Source of the DNA: JAHELQ01 sp965603365
GTDB lineage: Bacteria; Acidobacteriota; Aminicenantia; UBA2199
Length of the DNA stretch: 47,720 bases
Direction: 5' to 3'
Assembly (NCBI GenBank): GCA_965603365.1
Contig: CBFDCR010000040.1
Span: 1 to 47,720 of the forward strand
Shown here: positions 24,597-31,551 of the stretch, piece after piece
Position numbering within the stretch: the first letter of the stretch is position 1
How the letters are laid out: every line of letters begins with the position of its first letter
The notes under the pieces: model-generated
What the model saw: the letters and a program-made list of their open reading frames with translations, nothing else
What the model was told of the DNA's origin: nothing
The model's database searches: none
Program-made: the position numbers and the translations under genes

Positions 24597-25142
24597 ATGG
24601 ATATAAATGAAATTATTTTGTTTATGATTTCTGAATTGAAGGGAAAGATATCCAGCAAGACCAAAATTCACAAATTGTGTTATTTTTACTCGGTTCGTTC
24701 ATATAGAGATATGGGATTCAGGCCCCATTATTACGGTCCGTTTTCGCCGCAGGTAGAAAAGGCTTTAGATGAGTTGGAGGGCATTGGCCTGGTTGACAAA
24801 AAAGTAGACCATCTGGGTGAGAGCAGCGAAGGGTTTGAAATTAAGAGATATGACTACATTATAAATGACTATGGCAAACAAGTTGAGGCCTTAATTGAGG
24901 ATAATCAAGAAAAGCAAGAGTTAAAGAACTTTATAGAAATTATAAAACAGGCGGGAAATCCTGGTTATCTGGATTTATCTATTGCAGCCAAAGCACATTT
25001 CATTTTCAAGAAGGAGAATCGGGTTGTAACCCCTGATGAGATACGGAAGAAGGCGAAAGGTTTTGGCTGGGATATCGGCTCGGCAGCCATAAAAAGAGCC
25101 GAAAAATTTATGCTCCAGTTGAAGTTGATTGAGTTGCGGTAA
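24597..25142 (+). CDS. YwgA-like protein
   Basis: A 181-residue protein of unknown function. The stretch SKTKIHKLCYFYSVRSY followed by GPFSPQVEKALDELEGIGL resembles YwgA and, more distantly, the Panacea/DUF4065 fold (LQKLLYYA, then GPV), a fold used by some antitoxins. GGAGG lies before the ATG. It shares the A+T-rich style of the HD gene before it and is probably cotranscribed with it. Its stop codon is only two bases from the stop of the convergent gene, with no terminator between. A regulator or antitoxin-like partner of the HD enzyme is possible but unproven. Confidence 0.7.
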   Translation: MDINEIILFMISELKGKISSKTKIHKLCYFYSVRSYRDMGFRPHYYGPFSPQVEKALDELEGIGLVDKKVDHLGESSEGFEIKRYDYIINDYGKQVEALIEDNQEKQELKNFIEIIKQAGNPGYLDLSIAAKAHFIFKKENRVVTPDEIRKKAKGFGWDIGSAAIKRAEKFMLQLKLIELR

Positions 25143-25144
25143 GT

Positions 25145-25696
25145 TTAGCGGAAGCGGAAGCGTTTCTTTTTGGTTTGTTTTTCCATCCGCTTGATGTAGT
25201 CGGCCACTACCTTTTGGGGGTCGAGGAATAGTAGTTCGGCGTATTTGCGGACAAAGGCCTTTATGTAACCTACGGGCGGCAGTTGATCGTAGCGTTCGGC
25301 CTCGACGCATCGGAGGTGTTTGATGGAAATACCGCTGGAAAAGGCGATCTGCTCCAGATCAATACCCAGCACCTCCCGGGTCAACCGCAAGGCATCTCCG
25401 CTGTAGACTTCAAATTCAGGGATATTCTGGTTCTGCACCCTCGTCCGGGTGATGCCCTGCTTTTCTATCTTCTCATTGGTAAAGTATTCCTTCAGACTGA
25501 GGTAGGCCTTTTGAATGTGGATTAGAATCTCCTGCTGCTCTTCTTCGGACAGGGTTTCTGAAACCGAAGACAGCAATGGAGATCGGGATGAATAGAGATC
25601 CTTGAGATGCAGATAGGAACTCTTCACCTCCTCAAAGGAGGCGTCAAGCCTCAGTTCCAGGATCTCGAAATATTCTTTATATTCCTCTTCACACAT
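25145..25696 (-). CDS. J-like/HTH (RodZ-type) fusion protein
   Basis: 183 residues. The N-terminal ~70 residues look like a J-domain (YFEILELRLDASFEEVKSSYLHLKDLY) but the HPD tripeptide is absent, so it should not stimulate an Hsp70. Residues about 108-172 form a helix-turn-helix of the HTH_25/RodZ kind (LRLTREVLGIDLEQIA, then RYDQLPPVGYIKAFVRKYA). The C-terminus is very basic (KQTKKKRFRFR) with no membrane helix. It overlaps the MinD-like gene by 8 bases, so the pair acts together, perhaps in positioning or cell-surface organisation. Confidence 0.8.
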   Translation of the reverse strand: MCEEEYKEYFEILELRLDASFEEVKSSYLHLKDLYSSRSPLLSSVSETLSEEEQQEILIHIQKAYLSLKEYFTNEKIEKQGITRTRVQNQNIPEFEVYSGDALRLTREVLGIDLEQIAFSSGISIKHLRCVEAERYDQLPPVGYIKAFVRKYAELLFLDPQKVVADYIKRMEKQTKKKRFRFR

Positions 25697-26636
25697 GCTT
25701 AAAGCCGTCGATTTTCATTTGACCGTTGTTCATAATATTTTCGGTAATTTTTTTGAATTCCTTCTGGATTCTGGGGGAAACACCGAACTTGGGTAACGGT
25801 TGAAGAATGCTCAGGTTTTTCCACAGTTTTTCGTCGAAAGTGATATAGCCCACATAGAGTGCCGGGATCCCCAGATGCTTTATACACAAACTTTTTAATG
25901 AAAACCCCTGCAAGATTTCACTGGAATTTCGCAGCTTATTTAAAATAATGTACAGGGAAAATTTGGCCAGGGCTCTGGCAATGCGTTGATGGGGGTCCAG
26001 GTTCTGTTTGATGTAAGCGGTTAAATCGGCGATATTCTGGATACCGTATTCTTTCCTTTTATCCCATAAGGATTTAACAGCAACTTTTGATTTCTTGTCA
26101 TGCAGCAAAAGTTGTAATTTTCGCATATAAGCACACTTGATAAACTGGAACAAATTGTCGATGGCCGTTATGTCGGTCAAAGTTACCAGGATGGGTTTGT
26201 GAGCGGTGAGAAAAATGTCTATCATATCCGTATGAGTTCCCCCGGGTAGATCGAGTAGGATATAATCGGCATTCAGTTTTTTTACATGGGTCAAAAGGTT
26301 TTTTTTCTCCGATTGGCCGATATTCCTGGTGGGCATACAATATGGGTCACCCGAGATAATTTGCAGGTTTTTGTAAGAAGTCTTGACGGTCAATGTTTCG
26401 AGAGGTTCGTTATCTTCAAAGAAATTTGTTATGGATTTGGTCTTTTTTTTGATACCAAGGAACGAATGCAGGTTGGCGCCTTCGAAATCGGCATCCACCA
26501 GGATGATCCGTTTTCCCATTGCTGCCAGAGATTGGCCCAGTTGGCTGATCAGGAATGTTTTTCCTGTACCGCCTTTACCTCCACCAACAGCCCAGATTTC
26601 TTTGGGGGGACCTGGATGCACCGTTTTATCCGTCAT
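25689..26636 (-). CDS. MinD/ParA/FlhG-like P-loop ATPase
   Basis: 315 residues with the deviant Walker A motif GGKGGTGKT (about 19-27), ILVDADFEGANLHSFLG for switch I and YILLDLPGGTHTDMID for Walker B. Members of this family use ATP-driven dimerisation to position cell structures (septum, flagella, chemoreceptors). The C-terminal half is long and basic and lacks an obvious amphipathic MinD tail. The coupled HTH/J-like protein downstream is the probable partner. No flagellar or min genes are in the window. Confidence 0.88.
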   Translation of the reverse strand: MTDKTVHPGPPKEIWAVGGGKGGTGKTFLISQLGQSLAAMGKRIILVDADFEGANLHSFLGIKKKTKSITNFFEDNEPLETLTVKTSYKNLQIISGDPYCMPTRNIGQSEKKNLLTHVKKLNADYILLDLPGGTHTDMIDIFLTAHKPILVTLTDITAIDNLFQFIKCAYMRKLQLLLHDKKSKVAVKSLWDKRKEYGIQNIADLTAYIKQNLDPHQRIARALAKFSLYIILNKLRNSSEILQGFSLKSLCIKHLGIPALYVGYITFDEKLWKNLSILQPLPKFGVSPRIQKEFKKITENIMNNGQMKIDGFKHV

Positions 26637-26778
26637 TTTAAATTAGTTAGATTTAATTTTTTTAAGGAAAAAATATTATAACATTTTTAGAAAAAATATT
26701 ACACTAATTTTACGGATATTGGGCAATATTTTAAAAATATCGATAAATAGAGTAACGTTTACGCGATTTACATTTAAA

Positions 26779-27465
26779 TTATTCGCTGACTTCGGCCTCT
26801 ACTTTGACAATCGTTATATACTGCCGGTAGGCATTGGTCCTGATTTTAATAAATGAAGTAAATTTACCTTTCTCCATGGGACTTAACACGATCTTCAGTG
26901 CAGCTTCAGCCTGGGGTTTGATGATCTTGTGGCTGAATTCGGTCGTAATCTCGGGGCTGTGGGTGACCTCGATGATGCGCAAATCGATGGTGCCGGAATT
27001 CTTGATGGTGAGGGTTTGGGGATATTTTTCCCTTAATGTCACCTCCTTGAAATTGAGGCGGTCGGGATTGATCTCAGCCTGGGCAAAGTCTTTCAGCGTC
27101 ACCACACCGGTTATCTTTAAGACGGTATAGACGTTATCTTTATCGTTGGAGGAGACCGTGATGGATTTGGTGACCCGGCCGCGGTATCCTTTGGAAAAGA
27201 ATTTTACCGGGATTGAACCTTTTTCACCGGCCTGGTATTCCTTCTTGTCGAGTTTGGCCACGGTACATCCGCAGGTACTGCGAATGTTTTTGATCTCAAG
27301 TAGACTGTCCCCGGCGTTTTCAAATTCGAATTGTAGATCCGCTACCTTACCGGAGTCAATTTCGCCGAAATCGATGGTGGTCTGTTTAAACTTTATCACT
27401 GCCCCGGCAAAAAGGGATATAGAAAACAGGGCAATGGTAGTGGTGATCAGTAATGATTTTTTCAT
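26779..27465 (-). CDS. DUF1573 family secreted protein
   Basis: 228 residues with a signal peptide (about 1-20) and two Ig-like segments. The first carries the DUF1573 pattern: TIDFGEIDSG, then IRSTCGCTVAKLDKKEYQAGEKGSIPVKF. The second (from residue ~125) repeats the strand pattern without cysteines. The family is exported and structural, of unknown role. The start overlaps the lpxD stop in an ATGA, so the gene is translationally coupled to lpxD and closes the ATP-synthase/lpxD run. Confidence 0.88.
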   Translation of the reverse strand: MKKSLLITTTIALFSISLFAGAVIKFKQTTIDFGEIDSGKVADLQFEFENAGDSLLEIKNIRSTCGCTVAKLDKKEYQAGEKGSIPVKFFSKGYRGRVTKSITVSSNDKDNVYTVLKITGVVTLKDFAQAEINPDRLNFKEVTLREKYPQTLTIKNSGTIDLRIIEVTHSPEITTEFSHKIIKPQAEAALKIVLSPMEKGKFTSFIKIRTNAYRQYITIVKVEAEVSE

Positions 27466-28478
27466 TTTTCCTCCAGTTCCTTGATTTTTTTCTCCAGTTC
27501 CTTTATTTTATCGATATATTTTTCGAGGTTGCGAAAGATGGCATAATTTTTTTTCCACTTGCCGAACTCCTGGTGGGGGCTGCCGGCGATGATGCTTTTG
27601 GTTTTGATATTCCCGGTGATTCCCGATTGGGCGACGATCATGACCCCGTCGGCAATTTTGATGTGGTCGGCCAATCCAACCTGTCCGCCCATGATCACAT
27701 TGTCGCCCACCTCGACGGAACCGGAAATACCGGTTAAGGCCGAAATGGCGGTGCCTCGACCGATTTTACAATTGTGCCCGATCTGGATCAGGTTGTCCAA
27801 TTTTACATAGTCCTTGAGCACCGTCTCTTCGATGGTAGAACGGTCGATGCAGGTGTTGGCACCGATTTCACAGTGGTTACCGATTACCACTTTCCCCTTC
27901 TGGGGGATCTTGACGGGTGTGCCATCAGGCAGGCGGGTAAAGCCAAAACCATCGGAGCCGATTACCGCCCCCGACTGGATGATCACGTTGTCGCCGATCT
28001 CCACCTCTTCCCGGATGACCACGTTGGCATAGATGAGGCAGTTTTTACCGATTTTAACATCCGGATAAATGATGACGCCGGCATGGATGTTGGTGTGGTC
28101 CCCGATCTGGCAGCGTCCTCCCACGTAGGAAAAGGCGCCGATATTGACATTCTGACCGATATGTGCCGTTTCTGCGATAGAGGCTTTTGGATCGATTCCT
28201 TCGTTGAATGGTTGGGAGGGGAAGAAATAGTTCAGTAACGCGGCAAATGCCAGGTAAGGTTGATCGACATAGATTAAGTTGGGGTATTGAATGGAACTCT
28301 GTTTCCCCACGATCAGGGCCCCGGCCTTGAGGCTTCCGACGTTGATGTCGTCTTTAATGGAAAATGCGATTTGCTTCTGATTCGCCTTGTAGAGGGAGTT
28401 GACACCGTTGATGATGGTTTGGGGGTTTCCCTTTAAATCGCCGCCGATTAGCTCACTGACTTGTTTAAGATCTGGCAT
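27462..28478 (-). CDS. lpxD: UDP-3-O-acyl-glucosamine N-acyltransferase
   Basis: 338 residues. LpxD adds the second acyl chain in lipid A synthesis, so the organism makes an LPS-type outer membrane. An N-terminal uridine-binding domain (about 1-100) is followed by left-handed beta-helix hexapeptides. The catalytic region reads NLIQIGHNCKIG, with GGQVGLADH further on. The C-terminus is a lysine-rich helix (KIKELEKKIKELEEK). I chose the ATG at 28478 because GGGAG precedes it; a TTG at 28493 is less likely. It overlaps the YihY-like gene by 14 bases. Other lipid A genes (lpxA, lpxB, fabZ) are not next to it, which is unusual. Confidence 0.93.
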   Translation of the reverse strand: MPDLKQVSELIGGDLKGNPQTIINGVNSLYKANQKQIAFSIKDDINVGSLKAGALIVGKQSSIQYPNLIYVDQPYLAFAALLNYFFPSQPFNEGIDPKASIAETAHIGQNVNIGAFSYVGGRCQIGDHTNIHAGVIIYPDVKIGKNCLIYANVVIREEVEIGDNVIIQSGAVIGSDGFGFTRLPDGTPVKIPQKGKVVIGNHCEIGANTCIDRSTIEETVLKDYVKLDNLIQIGHNCKIGRGTAISALTGISGSVEVGDNVIMGGQVGLADHIKIADGVMIVAQSGITGNIKTKSIIAGSPHQEFGKWKKNYAIFRNLEKYIDKIKELEKKIKELEEK

Positions 28479-29340
28479 GATGCTCCCTGTCAAAAATGTA
28501 TGTAAGCCTGGCGCCGTAGAGCATGAGGGCCAGCGAGATTTCCATCCAGAATCCGAATAAAATGATCGCGATCAAGGGGCCTTTAATCTTTCCGATGACG
28601 GAGACGTTAACTAAATAATAGGTGTATCCTCGCTTGATGATCTCCCAGAGCAGGGTGACAATTACGGCCGATATCAATGCCCCTTTGACATAGATCTTTT
28701 TCTCGGGAATCCATTTGTAGAGAACGAAAAAGAATATAAAGTTGATGAAAATGGGGACGATGTAGAGAATTAAAAATTTGTTTAAAAATTCGATGAAGTG
28801 GGGATTAATATGGGACGCTAAAAATTCATTATTCTCGAAAATAGAGGTAATGAAGGAGATGAAATTGGTGGTTAAAAAATTAAATATCACTAATATTCCC
28901 AAAATAAACAGCAATCCAAATTCGCTGATCCGCCTTATCCAGAAGCCCTTCTGTTTCTTGAAGTCCTCCAGGTGGGTGTCGCACATCTCGTTGACATACT
29001 GAACGACCTTCTTGATGATCAGGAAACCCAGGAATATGAATATAACGATACCGATTATGCCGATCTCCGCAAATTTTGTTGAGATCTCCTGGGCCTTGGA
29101 AAAGAGCCCTGGGGAGATCTCGGTAAAAAAAGCGGGGGAAAAGGGATACACACTCTTTAAGGCAAAGTCGGGATCACCTAAAATTTTAGTAAAAATAAGA
29201 GTGGCAAAGGTGAATAAAAAAAGGGAGGAGAAGATGGAATAGTAGGCCAGCACGCTGGCCTTATCGATTCCGCCCTGTTTGTAAAACTCTTTTAACGCCA
29301 GCCCCAGGTTTCGAAATGTATTTAACTTTTTCCCGAGCAT
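28465..29340 (-). CDS. YihY/UPF0761 family inner-membrane protein
   Basis: About 291 residues, with six predicted helices. Family features: KEFYKQGGIDKASVLAYYSIFSSLFLF near the start, KKVVQYVNEMCDTHLE in the middle, and GALISAVIVTLLWEIIKRGYTYYL near the end. The family was once called ribonuclease BN but is not thought to be a nuclease. I prefer the ATG at 29340, since the alternative GTG at 29376 would place the start inside a stable hairpin. It sits between atpE and lpxD, same strand. Confidence 0.85.
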   Translation of the reverse strand: MLGKKLNTFRNLGLALKEFYKQGGIDKASVLAYYSIFSSLFLFTFATLIFTKILGDPDFALKSVYPFSPAFFTEISPGLFSKAQEISTKFAEIGIIGIVIFIFLGFLIIKKVVQYVNEMCDTHLEDFKKQKGFWIRRISEFGLLFILGILVIFNFLTTNFISFITSIFENNEFLASHINPHFIEFLNKFLILYIVPIFINFIFFFVLYKWIPEKKIYVKGALISAVIVTLLWEIIKRGYTYYLVNVSVIGKIKGPLIAIILFGFWMEISLALMLYGARLTYIFDREHHARS

Positions 29341-29354
29341 CGGTATGTATCCAG

Positions 29355-29381
29355 GGGGTGTAGAAACAATATCCACACCCC
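29355..29381 (-). terminator. Hairpin between atpE and the YihY-like gene
   Basis: ACACCCC and GGGGTGT form a perfect 7-bp stem with a 13-base loop. On the minus strand no T-run follows, so it is more likely an RNA-processing or stability element protecting the atp message than a terminator. On the plus strand CTTTTTT follows, which could block antisense transcription. Confidence 0.45.
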
Positions 29382-29396
29382 TTTTTTATCTTTCGG

Positions 29397-29750
29397 TTAA
29401 TAGGTATAATTCCCCCATTTGGCAAAGAAGATGATGAGGTCAATCAGGAGTACGTAGATGACCAGCGATTCGATCAAGGCGAGCCCGATGATGACGACGG
29501 TTCGGATGGAATCGGCAGCCGCCGGGTTTCGGCCGATGTTATCCGAGGCCACCCGGATGGCCTTTGATTGGGCCATGGCGCCAAAAATAGCGGCCGCGGC
29601 CAGTACCACGCCGCCGACGATAATGGACCACAGGAAAAGAGGGGTGGCATCAGCTACATTTTTTTTGGCCGGTGCCTCTTGAGCCATTAATGGGAAAGTC
29701 AGTGAAGAGATCAAAATGATGAACAGTACAATTGTTAATTTTTTATTCAT
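29397..29750 (-). CDS. atpE: ATP synthase Fo subunit c, Na+-type ion site, with signal peptide
   Basis: 117 residues, longer than the usual 70-90 because of an N-terminal signal-like sequence (residues 1-23, ending LMAQEA). Two helices form the hairpin with the polar loop RNPAAADS. The ion carboxylate is E94 in ALIESLVIY. Q61, E94, S95 and Y99 match Q32, E65, S66 and Y70 of the sodium c-ring of Ilyobacter: the 33-residue Gln-Glu distance and the loop Arg and Pro positions agree. T67 is Leu here. A Na+-driven ring is therefore predicted. AAGGAGG precedes the ATG. It follows atpB by 20 bases. Confidence 0.93.
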   Translation of the reverse strand: MNKKLTIVLFIILISSLTFPLMAQEAPAKKNVADATPLFLWSIIVGGVVLAAAAIFGAMAQSKAIRVASDNIGRNPAAADSIRTVVIIGLALIESLVIYVLLIDLIIFFAKWGNYTY

Positions 29751-29770
29751 TTATGTCAATCCTCCTTAGT

Positions 29771-30505
29771 TTAATGTTCTTCTGCCACTGCCCCGGAGAG
29801 GTAAACCAGGGACAGCATCACAAAGATAAAGGCCTGAAGCAGAGAGGTGAAGATGGCAAAGGCCATCATGGGCAAGGGGGCAATAAAAGGGATAAGAAAG
29901 GCAACGATGATGATGACATAATCTTCACCGAATATATTTCCAAAAAGCCTGAAAGAGAGAGACAGCGGTCGGGAGAAGTGAGAAATGACCTCAATGGGAA
30001 AGAAGATCGGCGCCAGCCACCAGGCCGGTCCCATAAAGGTTTTTAAATAGCCGCCGAGGCCGTGTTTTTTGATCCCCTGGTAGTGGTAATAAATAAAAAT
30101 AAAAATGGCACAGGCCACCGTGGTGTTTAAGTTGGCGGTGGGGGAGCCCATTTCTGGCAGTAACCCCAGCAAATTAGAGACTGCGATAAAGATCCCCAAA
30201 GTGGTCACAGCGGGGATAAATTTTCGGCCCTCTTCGCCGATAAAGTCGTCGATCAAGGAACGAAAAAATTTGTACAGCATCTCGATAAAAATCTGCATTT
30301 TGCCGGGATTTTTTATGAGGTCTTCCTCAGAGTAGGTGCAGATGAGTTTTCTTACCACAATTCTGAAGAAGGCTACGATCAACAAGGCCGCCAACGCAGC
30401 CATAAAGGCATGTGCGGGTATCTCCCCGATTTCAATCCCCACCAGGGAAAACAACCATTTGAAAAACCGGTTCAATAACACAACTGTCGCCAGTTCATGT
30501 TCCAT
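29771..30505 (-). CDS. atpB: ATP synthase Fo subunit a
   Basis: 244 residues. The stator subunit that passes ions to the c-ring. The essential arginine is in the penultimate-helix region SLSFRLFGNIFGEDYV, the family signature; LLGLLPEMGSPTANLN, with the typical PTA(D/N)LN motif, precedes it. About five to six hydrophobic helices. It overlaps the subunit I gene by 11 bases. F1 genes and atpF are absent from the window, so the ATP synthase genes are split into at least two loci. Confidence 0.95.
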   Translation of the reverse strand: MEHELATVVLLNRFFKWLFSLVGIEIGEIPAHAFMAALAALLIVAFFRIVVRKLICTYSEEDLIKNPGKMQIFIEMLYKFFRSLIDDFIGEEGRKFIPAVTTLGIFIAVSNLLGLLPEMGSPTANLNTTVACAIFIFIYYHYQGIKKHGLGGYLKTFMGPAWWLAPIFFPIEVISHFSRPLSLSFRLFGNIFGEDYVIIIVAFLIPFIAPLPMMAFAIFTSLLQAFIFVMLSLVYLSGAVAEEH

Positions 30506-30887
30506 GGGTGAAACTCCTATAGATTTGATAGATGCCTTCGGTTATGGTAGAGATGACGATGACCGAGAGGCCAAGGATGTAAAATAAAATCGCCTCTTCT
30601 GAAATTCTGGATACCGGATAGAATATGGCTGAGATTAAAGCAAGTTTCGAAAACATAAAGAGAAAAAAGAGTGCTTTGCCTTTGCCTGTTTTGAAATATT
30701 TGTCTATTAATTTAATCATAATTGAAAAACCTAATAGGGCAATGGTTGAAGCCCAGAGGGTAATTATACAATAAATAATGTTTTTTGTAAAAATAAAAAC
30801 GAATCCCACCAGGGCCAGTAGAGATATTACCGTTACTTTTTTTATCCTGCCAATGATGTCGGGATTATTTTTTGGGTGGTGTTCCAT
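30495..30887 (-). CDS. atpI: ATP synthase subunit I (AtpI-like)
   Basis: 130 residues with four hydrophobic helices and a basic loop (KYFKTGKGKA), located directly before atpB and overlapping it by 11 bases. The position and topology match AtpI, which helps assemble the c-ring. Sequence conservation in this family is low, so the call rests partly on position. Confidence 0.75.
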   Translation of the reverse strand: MEHHPKNNPDIIGRIKKVTVISLLALVGFVFIFTKNIIYCIITLWASTIALLGFSIMIKLIDKYFKTGKGKALFFLFMFSKLALISAIFYPVSRISEEAILFYILGLSVIVISTITEGIYQIYRSFTHGT

Positions 30888-31092
30888 TGTGTTTTGAGAC
30901 TTTAATTAGGTTGATAAATCCGGCAGCGACTCCGTAAAGGGTAAAAAGAATCAAAAGATAGGGTGAAGTCTTGAGAAATCGGTCTAGAAAGTAGCCGATG
31001 GCAAATCCCACGGCAATGGAAGCCGGGAACATGATGCCCACAGTTAGGTGGTCGGCCCAGTTTTTTTTCTCTTTCCAGTCGTTCATTGTCAT
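30865..31092 (-). CDS. atpZ: AtpZ-like Fo assembly/ion protein
   Basis: 75 residues with two helices: GIMFPASIAVGFAIGYFLDRFLKT and a second from about residue 46. The glycine-rich first helix ending in GYFLDR is typical of AtpZ proteins, found at the head of atp operons. It overlaps atpI by 23 bases. The start may be ATG at 31092 or at 31086. Confidence 0.8.
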   Translation of the reverse strand: MTMNDWKEKKNWADHLTVGIMFPASIAVGFAIGYFLDRFLKTSPYLLILFTLYGVAAGFINLIKVSKHNGTPPKK

Positions 31093-31125
31093 CCATGCAA
31101 ACTTTGCTTTTTTTTTGATCGACCT

Positions 31126-31482
31126 TTAAAAATCGTCTTCTTCGTCTTCGTCTCGAATGTTATACCCATTGTAATCTTCGTTTGAGTTTTCGTCGTCGAA
31201 ATTACTGTCTTCACTATAGTAATCCATGGCATCAAAGTCCTCTTCACCGAATTCATTTTTGCGAATGCCGATGTATTTAAAAAACTCCTCCTCATCTTCG
31301 TATCGCCGGATAAAATTGGAATCCAATTCACTATAGTACAGCTCAAGGAAGTCTTCTTCGATTATACAAAAGACAGACATCTGCTCATCCGTATCCAGGT
31401 CACCAATAATTTCGGTTACCTTGGTTGCCGACTGTTTTAAGGCATCCAGTGTCTTCCACGAGATAACTTCAAGTTGCTCCAT
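31126..31482 (-). CDS. Very acidic hypothetical protein heading the atp operon
   Basis: 118 residues, strongly acidic, especially in the last third (runs of Asp and Glu with Asn and Tyr, ending DEDEEDDF). The N-terminal 50 residues look folded (LEVISWKTLDALKQSATK). AAGGAGTG precedes the ATG. It has its own promoter and is 33 bases from atpZ, so it is the first gene of the Fo operon. I recognise no family. Confidence 0.75.
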   Translation of the reverse strand: MEQLEVISWKTLDALKQSATKVTEIIGDLDTDEQMSVFCIIEEDFLELYYSELDSNFIRRYEDEEEFFKYIGIRKNEFGEEDFDAMDYYSEDSNFDDENSNEDYNGYNIRDEDEEDDF

Positions 31483-31522
31483 TAATTCACTCCTTTTAAT
31501 TTCGCAAATATCTCAATGTTCT

Positions 31523-31551
31523 ATATATAAATATATATATCAATTTGTCAA
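31523..31551 (-). promoter_or_regulatory. Promoter of the Fo ATP synthase operon
   Basis: On the minus strand TTGACA (31546-31551) is followed after 17-18 bp by an alternating ATATATA box (31522-31528). The -35 overlaps the last codons of the upstream UvrA-like gene. Transcription would start near 31515, about 33 bases before the ATG. Confidence 0.7.

Noticed and set aside
28465..29340. Ribonuclease BN
   Set aside because: Old name for the YihY family; true RNase BN is a different protein.
29355..29381. Rho-independent terminator inside the atp-lpxD run
   Set aside because: The T-run is on the wrong side for minus-strand transcription; kept as a structural hairpin only.
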